Shown here: positions 1 through 14,300 of the stretch, one piece after another
Layout of the letters: every line of letters begins with the position of its first letter
Position numbering within the stretch: the first letter of the stretch is position 1
Source of the DNA: Elysia crispata
Lineage: Eukaryota > Mollusca > Gastropoda > Plakobranchidae
Assembly (NCBI GenBank): GCA_033675545.1
Contig: JAWDGP010003874.1
Coordinates: 747,501 to 811,500, forward strand
Direction of reading: 5' to 3'
Length of the DNA: 64,000 nucleotides
Notes under the pieces: generated by a model
The model's input: the letters and a program-made list of their open reading frames with translations, nothing else
Told to the model about the DNA's origin: nothing
The model's database searches: none
Made by a program: the position numbers and the translations under genes

Positions 1-213
1 GCAGGTGAGCTCAACATTCTCTCTCTCTGTGCAGTCTCCGCGGGAGGTTGGCTTGTATGGACTTCGAACTGAAACTAAGTGAAAGTCATGATACATGCTT
101 ATTATAAATAAGCAGAAGGGTTGTGTAAACAGCAAGGTCAGTTGTGCTATCATGACGTTGTTTACAAACAATACAGGATGCGTTGTATACAGACGCTTGA
201 ATCGCATTTTGAG

Positions 214-221
<8 letters not shown>

Positions 222-284
<63 letters not shown>

Positions 285-593
285 CAGACCGACAAACAGA
301 GACCCATCAGACAGACTGAGAAAGAGATAGAGAGAGGGAGAGACAGAAAGACGGAGAAAGAGGTAGAGAGACCGAGAAAGAGAGAAAGAGAGAGAGAGAG
401 AGTGAATGAGTGAGTGAGAGAGAGAGATACAGACAGACAGACAAAAAAAAAAAACCCAATCAGACAGACTGAGAAAGAAATAGAGAGAGGGACAGACAGA
501 ACGACAGAGAAAGAGGTGGGGAGAGACCGAGAAAGAGAGATAGATTGAGAGAGAAAGAGAGAGAGTGAATTAGTGAGAGAGAGACAGAGAGAC

Positions 594-674
<81 letters not shown>
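222..674. repeat. Compound (GA)n block with internal duplication
   Basis: Pure (GA)n tracts at 222-282 and 605-674 flank a degenerate purine-rich region. That region holds two copies, offset by 145 bp, of a segment starting GATACAGAC (281 and 426) with shared cagacagactgagaaaga and ggagagac elements. Confidence 0.9.
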
Positions 675-676
<2 letters not shown>

Positions 677-2172
677 TGTGTGTGACATGGATGAAGAAGG
701 GGCAGACAGTATTGACCGAAAGAATGAAATATGACCCCATTTGAAAGTAATGTAACTTAGGACTTGCTTGCCTGAAATCGGAATTATTTATCTATCTTTG
801 TTTTCATTACTATGATATTTATTGAATATATTAGTGTTGAGATCTTGTTACTCTGTTATTCAAATATCCCATACCTCTTGGAAATATTTACATCTAATTA
901 ATGTATTATTTTGCAAATGTGATCTCGACCTTAAAAGTAGGCCAATCCATGACGTGTATGCCATAACCTGATACTAATTTATTGTACATGGCTATGCGGA
1001 ATTCAGGTCAAGTGATTCATATTTTATTCATTAAAATAATAATAAATATCTTGTACACCTGTTTGTGAGCGAAAATAAATTCGAAAACAACACAAAACTG
1101 AACCAAGTGAGAGGACAGTTTAAATCACCATTATTTATTTCATTGATGTTCACTGATCCTGTAGTAAGGAAGAACCCAGTGGCTAGACGAGTCAGCCGTT
1201 TGAGAAGTTTTGTTGATTTTTTCATGTGGGTCATTGTAAGATATGTTCAGCTTTAATCAACGCTTTACTTTATATGTTATTTCCGTCATAGGAAACGAAT
1301 CATTATTCACAAATCTACACGACTTCAGTATTCCTTTTGAACTAGCAGTAGCATTTCTACATATACGACATCGATTTTGGTGATTTCTGAAGTTGAATTA
1401 TAACATATAAAGAAGGAGTCGAGGAAATCACGTTTTGTTTAAATTATTTAACAATAGTTCAAACACGTTTGCTATTGATTCAAAATTGCTCATAATTCTT
1501 ACAAGGGAGTGATTTTGTTAAAACCGATACCTAGTAATCACCATAATTTTATTCTGATCAGATAATCTACATCTATAATGAAATTTTGGTGGAGGTAGAA
1601 ATTGAAAAAAAAAAAAGTAAGTAGAAAGAAAAAGCGTCTTGGTTTTTTCGCTCGCTCAGTCCTTATATTTGTAAATTGATTTTTACTTCCATGATAATGG
1701 GCTGTGAAAATAATATGCTCCGAGTCTCAATAGATTTTGTTTCTTTCTAACAAAACCAACAAACTTTTCAACCATAGAAACGTTATTGCGAATGACACTT
1801 TTCATTGATTTTTCCATGAATGACCTGTAAATATCAATCAATGAATCAAGCCTTTATACTAAAACTTTTGCTCAACAACAATGACGAAAATTTACTGAAT
1901 GTGTGTGTGAATTAGAAAGTGAGTCAAAAGTGGCACCACTCATCTGAGCAACTGGTATATTGGAACTCTTTAAGATCCTACCATTGATAAAGATTGTTTC
2001 AATCGAGGAGTTGGGATCTCCTCTTCTCAGCGCGACCGTGTAAAAATACACTCGCATGCAAACACACACATGCACAAGCACCCAATGCTCTATTGCCCAA
2101 AGCCTGACATAATCTTTTCTTTTTAGCTTATCTCTCTATCTGCTTGTTTGTCTGTGTATCTCTGTCTGTCTG

Positions 2173-2248
<76 letters not shown>

Positions 2249-3329
2249 CCCCCCCTCTTCTCTTCTCCTGTCTTTTCCTTTTCTCATCAGTCTGTCTCCC
2301 CACCCCATAATTGCTTATCTATCTACTTTTGTCAAAACAAAAATCACACTAATTAAATTTAGTTTCTGTGTGGTTAAAGTTTATTACTGAAACACAACTC
2401 TACAAAGGAACTTGATAGACATCCCCATAAACATAATTCCAGTAAGAAAAACGATATTGAATCAACATGAAAGTAAATAGGAGACACTATGGACAATGAA
2501 GCATACTCGGTTTTCATATTAAATCAATTCAATGTTTAAGAAAAGGTTTGAAGAAGACAAAGCACACTATTTTCACCATGAACTATTTACATCTTCGCTA
2601 TTTTGAGGAATTTTGGAGTAGGATATCGCCTTCACACACACACAAACAAAAAAAAAAATAATAAAGTAAAGCGTTTCAAGGCTTGAACGTATTAATGACT
2701 CGCCCAGCTAGGAAATGTCTGACATTGTTCTTACTGTAAACCTCTAGACTAATAAACATGCCAAAAAATTTACTCTTTACTGTCGTCAAATTTAAATAGA
2801 ATCAAATGATATTACAAAAATGTAAAGAAATAATTTATTACATAAAAACATTTCTACCCTTTAATGTATCTTTAGAAACAAATCCTGATGGGAATAAAGT
2901 TTCTTTATAATAATATATATATACATATATATATATATTTTAAAAATCTTGATCATTTCTGCCGTGTTTAACATACCTTCTCCAATAAATATACCTTTAT
3001 TTAAAAATTTGCTTTTCTAATGCATAATTCATATTATTTGTCTGAAACATTTTATCGAAACGCCGAAATGATGACATTTTATACCAATATAAACATAAAT
3101 TTAAGGGTTTACAGTAACCAATAATTCTACTTTTTTTTATCGCCATCCCAGTTGATATGTAGGGCTCCACCCAATCATTTTAAAGTATTGGCATGAAGCC
3201 TAAATTCTTTTAGAATGCAATTATTATCAATTTTCAAGATTAACAGATTATTTTTTACGTAAAAGTTGACTTATTTAGTACTGCACTTGATTAAAATCAA
3301 AATTTCTAAAATAATACAAAGATACATTG
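675..3329. other. Upstream non-coding DNA
   Basis: This AT-rich DNA shows no recognisable gene, tRNA or transposon. It holds the (CT)n tract listed separately, a short (TA)n around 2913-2938 and several A or T runs. Short open frames at 1031-1256 and 1872-2081 show no family resemblance. Confidence 0.6.
2173..2245. repeat. (CT)n microsatellite followed by C run
   Basis: About 36 CT units are followed by a run of Cs and pyrimidine-rich DNA to about 2280. Confidence 0.95.
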
Positions 3330-3567
3330 AAGAGGGAATAATAATGGCCTCCCTGCTTAAAATACCAGCCAATGAAAATAACATGTGTTACGAGGTCACG
3401 TGTGCAAATTTCGTGGCGTGCAGGCTGCTCGTTGAGAGCTCGAAGCAGTCAGTCGAGCTGCACCTTCGAAGGAGGAAGGGCAGTGACGAATTTTGTATCA
3501 CATTTCGTTTTAACTCGCGGCCGGCACCTACATTTTGGGTCCGATTGTTTTTTTTTTTTTGGCCGTT
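3330..3567 (+). promoter_or_regulatory. INTS6: Probable INTS6 promoter and 5' UTR
   Basis: Base composition rises sharply in GC here compared with the flanks. A CCAAT box (AGCCAAT) lies at 3367-3373 and a palindromic E-box CACGTG at 3397-3402. No clear TATA box was seen. A T-rich run at 3547-3560 directly precedes the start codon context GCCGTTATGA. The transcription start itself cannot be placed. Confidence 0.5.
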
Positions 3568-3678
3568 ATGACTATTATACTTTTCCTTGTAGACACAAGT
3601 GCGTCTATGAACCAGCGAACTTATTTGGGAACGGCTTTGATCGATGTAGCGAAAGCAGCTGTAGAGAATTTTATGAAG
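3568..3678 (+). CDS. INTS6: INTS6 exon 1 (residues 1-37)
   Basis: It encodes MTIILFLVDTSASMNQRTYL and onward, the first VWA strand and the metal-binding DxSxS motif. It ends in phase 0 before gtaaac. Confidence 0.95.
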
Positions 3679-6600
3679 GTAAACAAAGAAAACAAAACAG
3701 TTTACAACTGAAAGGACCAACATTCACAAACACACTTTCAATGCTGTGGATCTTTTTATTTGAAAAAACGGTTTAGAAGGTTAGTGACTCGATCATTTCT
3801 TTCTCTTTCTCTATCTAGAGTCGATCCCGCGATGCAAACAGTCGATGGGACCGTTACATGCTTCTGACGTTTGAAGATCCGCCTGCGAACGTGAAGGTAA
3901 ATCGTTTAATCTTCTTGCCGTCGTTCGATGTGGTAATTTACGCCAATGAGTTTAGAAAGCTAATGTGGAAGATTTAGTGCTCTCTCGTCTTCGTACATAT
4001 GTTGAACTGCCTTCGGCGAAAATTTTGACACTATTAAGGAAGGGGTTCTTGTTTATCGGCTCCTATGGTCGCCGCCATTTTGTCCTCAACTGAGGCAGTG
4101 AATTATGGGATGTTTACGGAAGTAGAAAATATGACCTTTTTTTTTTAGAAAGGTGAAAGGTCACTGGGTCATCCGAAATCCTCACCGATCCTTGAGATTG
4201 GGAAGCTCTCTAGATCTGAATTTACCATTAGCAGGTCGATTCATTCAAAAACTAAAGTGTCTTCTTACAGCAACAACTAAAAAAGTGTTAATTAAAGAAA
4301 AATGTATGAAGTCTTATCAAAGCACAAAGAATAAGTATCACAGTATCCTCCCCAAATCGTATGAGTGAAATGTAAATTTTGGCATCCAGATCATTAAATT
4401 TATAAATTATAAGAATAAAGATTTGAAGACCGAACTGGTTCTTTTGTAACACAGCACACATTCTTGTGGAAAAAAAATCGAGGTAATTTTAGTAGATTTT
4501 TTTTTTTTTGTAACTGATGAACTGAATTTTCATAATTGCAAAGCAATCAAGATTAAAAATTCGATTGGGATTGTTAGTCCATAAGAAAAGAAATTGTAAT
4601 ACATTGTTTTTGCATTGTTTATCAATGTTTTAATTGTCAGGATAGGATTTATTCTTGGAAAATCTTTGATTCTTAAGCAATATACATGTATGTCCAATAC
4701 AAACTATAAAACAATCAACGGCCATGAAGTGATAAGTTCTTAGAAACAAGTCAGTTATCAGGTCAATGTGTAGTATCTATGTTAAAAGGCAACTTCGATT
4801 TCTTTCTCCACTATCTCCTCCAAAACCATTCAATATACATTGATGTCTTCTGAATTTTGATCTGTCAAGGTCAGTGTCCCAAGCAGTACCACAAAAAATT
4901 AAAGAAAAGTTATGGATTTAGACTAAAAACTAAAAATGCCCTTGGAGGTTCAGTGTATTTTTCTTGTAACTCCTTAAAATCTTTTGCCAGATTTATGATA
5001 AAGGAAATATTTAAAACACTGTTCTAGGTGGTTTACAATTTTCAAAGCAGATGACCTGTTTAAAACAATTTTTTTTAAATATAAGTATATTAACAGAAAA
5101 TCATAACATGTTCAAGAATTACAATAGACAGAAAAGCTGAAAATTGACCCTCTTCAGTGTAATGAAAAAAGCTTAATTGTAAACAAGAAATTAGTAGTAC
5201 TTTGATTGATCAGTATTTGAAGAACCACTGTCATCATCGCCTTTTTTTTTTTTTCGAAGCAGGGCCTGCAAATGTTAATATAACTTCTGCTTCTTTGGCA
5301 TGCGTATCTGACTTCTATAGTATGTTTACATCTTAGATATAGACCACATCCACTATTTGTCAACAATGAACTGTAGTACATGTGACATTCAAGTTTTAAA
5401 AGCCATTTTATTAACTTACCACTCTTATTTTATCTTAGATGAGTCATACAGTTTATGACTAGTTATTATAAGCTTTAGCAATCTAGGTTAACCCAATAAA
5501 TTTTTAATAATCCAGGGCCTTAAGTTTTTTTTCTCTGCATTATTGTCGGAGCTGCCAAGCAGTCGCACATTTTTACTTTTTATTGGAGAGCACTTTTTCA
5601 CCGCATCAGTTCAAGCACCACATTGTGTCTGTAGTGGGTCATCAGCACCACATTATGGTCTCGGTAGAGAGATGAAGCGTAAATGAAAAAAAGGTCGGTT
5701 AAATGTTGCATCCAAATTTAGTTTACTTTTTTGCTTTACATCTCTCTCTCAACTAAAGATTGTCTTCATCAAAATGTCATAGGAATTCCAATGTCTCAAG
5801 GTTTTCTATATATTTAAAACTGTACTATGACTGGTTCTGGAGGAAATATATTATCTGTTATTGTTTTAAAATTAGCCTTTATTTAATGTTGTTGTATGGC
5901 TCTGGAGAAATATATCTCTTGTTGTAAAATTTGCTTTTCATTATTGTAGCAGTCATCTCAACTGTTCATTGTTATAAAATTTGCTTATCTTCAGTGTAGT
6001 TGTATGGCTCTGGAGGATATAAATCTGTAAATGTTATTTTTGTGAAATCTGCAATTCTTCAATGTCCTTATCTTCCCCATTTGTTAATTTATACATATCT
6101 ATCTATCTATATGTTATGTATATATATATATATATATATGTATTTTTATTTTTTTAATCTCTCAAGGCTGGGTGGAAAGAGAGCCATTTAACTTTTGCCT
6201 CTGAGCTTAAAAACCTGAGGGCTACAGGTCTTTCAAGCTTAGGGCCTTCCTTGAAACATGCCTTTGACTTACTTAATCTAAACAGAATGACAAGTGGCAT
6301 CGAGACCTACGGTCAGGTAGGACTTCTTTATTTCTTAAGGCAATATGTATTCTTATCACACATATTATTTTTGTGTGTGTTTTTCAAATAAAATCCATAT
6401 TTATAATTTTTTAGCAACAAAGTGAAAATGACAAAATAAGATGCTCTACAAAAATGTACATGTACATGTTTCACCGATGAATCTTGCTGGTGGCAATTAT
6501 GAAAATTTCAAAATCTATTGATACAAAATAATGAATTCACTGGATCATAGAGTTCTATTTTGGTATCATACTTGAAATGTATTTATACATTTATAACATG

Positions 6601-9600
6601 AATATGTAATTTTGGGCCTCCTATATTCAAAAGGTATGCATCAGGGTCTTAAGAAAAATCTATAATTTTGAAAATTGGAATCTTGTTTCTGAGATCTAGC
6701 CCACAATGAATCATTTTCTTTATATAATACTTTATTGTAAATTGCGTAATATGAAAAACTTACAGAACTTCTCTATGCTCAATGAGATTTACTAAAATGT
6801 TGATATTTTGGGTAAAGGGGTTCCCTTGTATCTGACATGAAAGTCAGAGGGTTTAAAAACTGGACAGAGCAAATTCAATTTTGGGTGATATATTTGCAAA
6901 TATGTGGTAGAAATACTAAAATATCTTTGAATTCCTTGCACTCCGTCCACAGGGTCGCAGTCCTTTCTACAATGAGTCAACTGTGATAATTGTGATAACG
7001 GATGGTGGGCATCTCACAACGCAAAGTGGTATCCAAACCGAGGTACAAGTGAAATATTTAACTCACTTGATTTTCCACGTTAAAATGATAATTAATTAAA
7101 AAATAAAAATACTGAAAAAAATAAAAGGTAGCTGGGTCCAGTTGACTGCCCAAATTAATTGAAAGCTAAGCGTATAACCAATCTTAAATGTTGTATTTAT
7201 AACTGTGTTTTTTTGTCTTGTTCATAAAATGTAAATTTGTGTGGGAACATGTTTACTTCAAGTTTGTTATCCTTACTGCTAAAACGATGTGGTTTACAAA
7301 AAAGATAAAAGAATGCATGTTTAATTTTATTTTATAGATTAAATGTAATGTCCCCAATGTCATACAGTTTACATCCTTAAAGAAAAAATCTAGTAAAATT
7401 TAACAAGCCCTTCCATATTTTATAGTTTTATTTTTCTGAAAATGATAATTCCTCTTTCATTAGCCTTGTTTTGGACACCTTTGATTTTTTAATACATTTT
7501 TTTTTTGGGGGTGGGGAATGGTTAAGGATTCAATGTGTCTTTATTTGAGGTGTGGCAGTGTTTAGATTTTTTAAATAACTCTCACTTATTATTATCAATG
7601 TTTTACGTCAATCTGCTCTGGAAAAGTATCAGATTTGAATGTAACCTCAAGCTTAAGTGACGGATTGAATGGAATGCAAGAGCCCATGCATCTTCCTCTT
7701 AGTAAAAACTATAAATTTCTTTGAACATATTGGCATAAAAGCTCTAAGCTTATATATTAATAATGTTTTTTTGAAATGTTTTACTGAAATTGTTGATCAA
7801 GTAATTTGGACCATTCAAATCTGTAAGTTCAGATTAAAGAATATTAACAAAAGAAATGAAACATTGACATCTGCCCTCCTCCTCCTGTCCATACTGTCAC
7901 ATCTATTATAATGTAATTGGATTTTACTCAACTTATTCTCTGTATGACAGCATTGTAAACGCATTTCCATACTTCGTCACCAGCTGAATCTACCCATGAA
8001 CTCTGTGGTGCCAGGAGCAGAGCTAACGAAAGAGCCCTTTCGCTGGGATCAACGAATTTTTAGTCTTGTTATGCGGCTACCAGCTAGTGTTCCGCCTGAT
8101 GTCTCTGCCTTCCCATTTATTCCATCAGCAGAGAATACTGCCATTGATGTCATGTGTGAGGTTACTGGAGGTAAAGATTCTTGCTATGAAGCATATTCAA
8201 TTAGGGGTATGTGTCTATATCGACATGCTGTCTAAACAAAAAAATTGTGGCGATATGTATCAAAATGTCATTGTCTACAGACAAATAAGGAAATACCAAG
8301 TGAGAGGCAGAAAAGAGGGAGGTAAATGTTTGGATTAAGTGATTTGATTATCTCTCTTGTTTGTTTTTTTTTATCTATGAAATGGAATTCTGTTTATTGT
8401 CTCTTTTATTTTATTTTCTTAATTTTTTTTTTGGCAGTGGCAACTTTCTTGTCAATATCTGTTAGTATTTTGATCTCCATCTCTCAAGGTTTTTTCCCTA
8501 AGGCCATAGTGAAATCTAATGATTGTAGGTCTAGGTTTAAGAGTACAGTGCTAAGAAGTCAAAAGAGTGATGTTTTCATGCCATTTTGTGCAAGGATGAA
8601 GAAAGTCTATGTTGTGTCTAGATGAGAGATTAGACCAGCCTAACCCAGTGCTGTTAATTGCGAACACAGAAAAGCATCCCGCATTGCGCCTCTGTCCCAG
8701 TTCACAGTGTCAGCTGCATCAGTTTTCAATCAGGCCTAGATCTAGATTTGGCATCACAGTTCTTCTCTGGCTGTGGGATGTTGGAGAGGCCAAATCTAAT
8801 TCTAGATCTAGAAAGCCAATGTGAATAGGTGCTGTGAATATGAACAGTGTTAATAGAACGATTGGTAGACCTAGTGGAATAAGAGAAATCTGGAATTGCA
8901 TAGGCCAAGATCCTATGGAAAAGGGACTTAGTTATTAAAACCTCTATAATTAACAATGGCTTTGCTCAGCACAATGAATAGGTCAGGAACAAAAATTGCG
9001 GGATTTTTTTTCCTCCTGATTGTCGCTTCTATTTGGGCTTGGCTAAAACTTGAAGCAGGTATGTTGATAAAGCAGAGTGATTGAAAGATAATTTGCTCTA
9101 AGAAAATTTTTTTACTAAGGACATTTAGATAAAAATTTGGTGTTTGGGAAGAAATATCATTTAACAAAAATGTTGATTAAAGGCCTGTTGATACAAGTGG
9201 ATTATTTTATAGATCATTATTCTATCAATTAATTTATTTTCCATGATTATGCCAGGTGTCATCAAACAATTGATATAGCTCAATACAATGTATATTGTTC
9301 GAAATTTTAAATGGAAGAACTAGTGTGCATCAGAAAAATGAAACTTATTTTTATCTTACTTTTTTGCAGGTCGTTCTTATGCAGTGTACAGCCAGAAAAT
9401 GCTGAATGCAGCCATTGAGTCCTTAGTTCAAAAAGTTCAGTGTGGTGTGGTCATAAATTTTGAGAAGTTTGGACCAGATCCACCTCCTGTGAATGAAGTC
9501 TCACGCATGGAAAATGGTCAAGATGCAAATGGAAGTGCAAAAGGTCTTGTATTTGATCCATCCAAAGCTTCTGATTTATATACATTTTTAAACAGAAAAA

Positions 9601-11288
9601 AAATGCTTATTTTTAAAGACCTTTATAGATCAATTCTCTCTTACCAGTATTGATAGATTTGACAGTGTAATAAACAAATATTAGTATTAAAGTTTATTTT
9701 TGTTACTGTGCATGTGAATAATAGATTCTATATTCTACTTATATTGCATTTATTTTTTGTAATTGCAAATTTTCTCTGTTCTTTAAAAAAGGTATTCTAG
9801 TCAATCGAAATCTACAAATTACACAATGAAGGAGGAGGATTGTGTGAAAGTAAAAAAAGATTTGATAATGAATGGACTCTCTTATTACTAAATGATCCTT
9901 CATTGACCTGACTGTTAAACTTACTCAGTGGTTTGATGATTCTCTGAGTCTGCTAATTTTTGTTGGTCCCATTGTCAGTTACTCTCTGTATAATTTTGGG
10001 ATGAGACAACATAAATACTTGGGATTTAGCACGACCAAATTAAGAATTTAGATAGCCTTGGGATTTAACAAGGCCAAATTAAGAATTTGGATAGCCTTAA
10101 GTTTAATGATACTGTAAAGATTCAGCTCTGGAACTGGTAAAAGTGCACAGCTTTGCAGGTAAAGTTTACATTCATTTGGGATTTTGGGTTAAAATCTTAA
10201 TTGAATCAACACTGACTTTTTATAATTAAACATTCTTTAGCTATGTTAAAAGAATGTTACATTTTTGACATATTGACAAAGTGACTTTCTGATAAAAAAG
10301 TAATGATTGATTGTATTGTTATTTGATTCTATGTGTTTATGTTAGACCAACACACTTTAGCTTATTATATATTATTGTAAATGTTAATATTAATACAATT
10401 TTCCTGTTCAAAAGCATGATTTCTACCTGCCACCTTGAGTTTATCTTCGAATTTTTTTTTTTTTGCATTGCCTATAAAGCAAAATATATCATAGTTTCAG
10501 TACAATAACTTATAAAAGTACACATTAAAACAACAACAACAAAAAAATCGCATATCAAGGATCAATGAGAAAAATCTACATCTCTGATGGTGTATTTTGT
10601 GGTTTCTTAATACAAAAAACCCTATTAAATTTAAATGGTAAAAGAATCTTTTGTACTGGTATTAAAAAAATCTAAATAACAAAAAAGCAAAGGCTCTGAG
10701 GTTTTATTTTAAGAGCTATTTGCTTTCATAAAGGGTTCTGTAAAAAGATGCAGATTGTTATACCAGCTACACTAGATAACTTATCGTGACTGGTATTTCC
10801 AGAATTTCGTGAGAAATATGAAAGTGCTTGTTAGATCGAAATGAAAATTGGCTCATTTATAAATATTGGTAATAAGATTAAGTTGTCCCTGGATGGAATC
10901 CAATATTAGTTGCAGTTTCAGATACGTCAATCATACACAATGACATATACTTTTAAAGCTAAATAATAACTTCAACCAGATTTCCATTTTTATATTTCAT
11001 AGAGAACCAAGACACCAACAAGCAGATTCTACTTGAAGATACAGATGACAAGAAACTTAATTCTAACTCCAATGGCAGCAACATCCAGCAGCTGCAAGCT
11101 TGGCACAGTTGTAGAAAACTCATCTATGTACCTCGTTCAGCGCAAAAAGGTCACTGCACAGGACATTGGCCTATTCCAGAGGGCTACTGGCCAGATATAA
11201 CTAGTCCTTCGTTGGTAAGAACAGCCACCTTTAATAACTTGCAGTTGTTTTAGACTTGCTTTTGTCCTATTTTGTCTATATGTATGTG

Positions 11289-11335
<47 letters not shown>

Positions 11336-14300
11336 ACTGTGCTCTGATGAATGGACATTTTTTTTCCTTCCTTTTTTTTTGTGCATTAAAACGGCTTCAA
11401 ATTACACCCCACAGTGTTTAGATTGAAAAATCCACTATGGATAGAAAGTAAGGAATGAGCAGTAAAAGATTATCATAGTCTTTTTCTTTTTTTTTTCTAT
11501 TTAAGATACTTTTAAACAAAATTTTCACATTGTTGAATATTTTCAAAATGTATGAATTAAACGCACTGAAAATCTGTCTTCAGCCTCCCCGCACGGCACA
11601 TCCTATGGTCCAGTTTTCATGTCAGCCATCAGAACCTCTGGTTATAGAAAACTTGCCATTTGACAAGTATGAGCTAGAGCCTTCACCCTTAACACAGTAC
11701 ATTCTGGAGAGACGACAACCCAACACCTGCTGGCAGGTAAAACAAAATATATGATTCTGAAGAATATTTCAAGTTTAATAAATGTTACCAGCAAATCAAT
11801 TTTTTACACATTTTCTAAGTTGTTTGTTTAGTTGTTTTTTTTTTATTCTTTTGAAGACCAATATTATGCATTATATAGAAAACTCCTTTAAGTACCTGTA
11901 CACAAAAGGAAAAAGATTATCAATCTATGGCTAAAAATTCTCTTTGAAACACTGTTTATGGTGTTGTTGTTTATTTAATTATTTGTTTGTGTGTCTGTTT
12001 TATACATTGATACCTTTTCTTTCCTTTCAATTTCTTTAACTCCTTATATGAAATTGAGAATAATTTTTCTTGATGAAATCCAGGATTTTTTTCTCTCAGA
12101 CAGAGGTGCAAATCTCTGTTGTATTTTTCATGGTACTGTTTAATTTTTATATATGTGTACCTTATAGTTGAGACTTATTTTGGTTAGCTGAAATAAATAT
12201 GAAATATTGTGTGTTTCAAGAATACTTCATTTTATTTATAAATATGTTTCATTTCTTCCTAGGTATTTGTGGCCAATAGCTCCAAGTTTCATGAATTGTG
12301 CCATCCTTTTGGTTATCTCAAAGCAAGCAGCTCTCTAACAACAGTCAATCTGTTTGTTATGCCATACAACTATCCTGTCCTGTTGCCATTGTTAGGTCTG
12401 TGCAATATGATATTTAAAAATTCTATACATATCATAAAGATTTCCCTATAACACCTTTTTTTTCAAACATGGGTGGGCAACTAAATATGATCTTGCACCC
12501 TCATGATTATCCCTTAAGCCCTTTTTTTTTTTTTCAAACAAGGGTAGGCATCTAAATATAATTTTGCAACCTTGTAGTTGTACTCTTTTTATATTTATGT
12601 GAAATGTACCACAAGAAGGGGATTTCTAGCATTTTTTTTTACATTGAATCATAGCTCACACGGTTGATTTTCTTTTGGTCCCAAACTTTGAGATGATAAG
12701 CGGACTGGGACCAGTATTTCAGTATCTGATATATACATACTATTATACATGGGTAGGTCAAATATGGATCCTTCAAAATCATAAATCCCTCAAACTCATC
12801 GGTCTTCCCCTGCTGATTATCTCTTGTTTCCTGATTACTTCTAATTCCTCATCAAGTTACAGCATGTATTCACTGAATTCTCTGCCCTCAACTATGGAAC
12901 GAAAATTTTAGCTTGAAAGGAAATTTGAAAGACCGTAACTTTAAAAAAGTTTCTTTCCCAAATCTAACATCAAATTTTGTACATGCTCTGCCCCTCATTA
13001 TGTGAGTAGACACAATTGTCGACAGGCACCCTAATCTTCTATCTCAGGTCCTAGGATATAGGGACATGCCAATCCCTGCCCCACCTACTTTAGTCAAGTC
13101 CGATGCATCTGCCACCACTTGTTTGTCAGATTAGCAATAGAAGTAGGATATCAGAGAAAGGTAAAAGGGGGGATGGCTTAGTAGAAGAAGGAAACGATAC
13201 GAGCAAGGATAAGACAGAGTAAAAGTGTAGAAAAGAGAATAGTAAACAGAGAAAGGAAACAGGGGCAAGAACAAAAAAATAATAAAATTGAAATTTCAGG
13301 CAAAGGATTAGAATGGTTATCTTGTGGTGTTTGTGGGACTAGAAGAGAAGCAGTTAGGGGAGGGGAGGGCTGAGGATAAGTATGAACAAATCTTTCTAAA
13401 ACTATTGGGCATGAAAAGGAAAGATGTTACGAAAATATGAAATACTCTAAGGAAAATATTGAAAACCATGAAATATCAGTTTTAATTTACTTTCTTTTTA
13501 TCTTTTTGGTTTTATTCATGTTCTAATGAATCTCATGCTTTTATGATACAACAAATAAGGGAAATAAATTGATTGTCCATAAATTTATTAAGTACGGTTA
13601 ATGCCCTTGAATGTTCAAATGAGGCTTCTGTTGATCATATCAAAATTTCCCAAACAATTCAACAATCTGTGCTAGCCTGCATTTACAAGGCTATGATAGA
13701 AACAGTGTATATTTATTTCAGATTTTTTTTTTGTTTGTTTTTTTTTTTTTTTTAATTTTCCAGAATTTTATTATTTTTTTGCAGAGAACCTTTCAAAATT
13801 TTGCTACTTTTTCCCCTTTTTTTCTCCTAACTTAAGTGCTTGAATTCTGCTTACTTTTACAGAGGAGCTTTTCAAAGCTCATAATTTGAAGCCTAATCAA
13901 CAATGGAGACAACGATTTGAAAGCTACTTGAAAACAATGCCAGGATATTATGCCCCAGTAAGTTGTTTTTTTTTTTATTTTCACAAACTAATAAAGTGCA
14001 CATAGCTGTAATATTATGTCACAAAATTAAATTACAGAGATAACTTTTTTCTTCTTGACATTTGAGATTAATAAGTACTACAGTGTATTTCATCATGGAG
14101 AATATTTGCTGAAAACATTTTAAACCTGTATATCTTATTTTAAAAAAAGAAAAAAATCATGGGCATGAACAATAAAGTGAAATAGAATCTTATTTCAAAT
14201 GATTAAATATGGAGTTACACTTAGGCTATTGTAGATATGTAAGTTATAGACTATCAGCAATTTTTACCTCTCTCTTATTTTTATTTTTTAATTCTTCACA

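Noticed and set aside
9544-9653. Extension of INTS6 exon 6 to the stop at 9651-9653 as a short isoform
   Set aside because: The extra codons are AT-rich and intron-like, and homology resumes in exon 7; a truncated isoform cannot be excluded but is unsupported.
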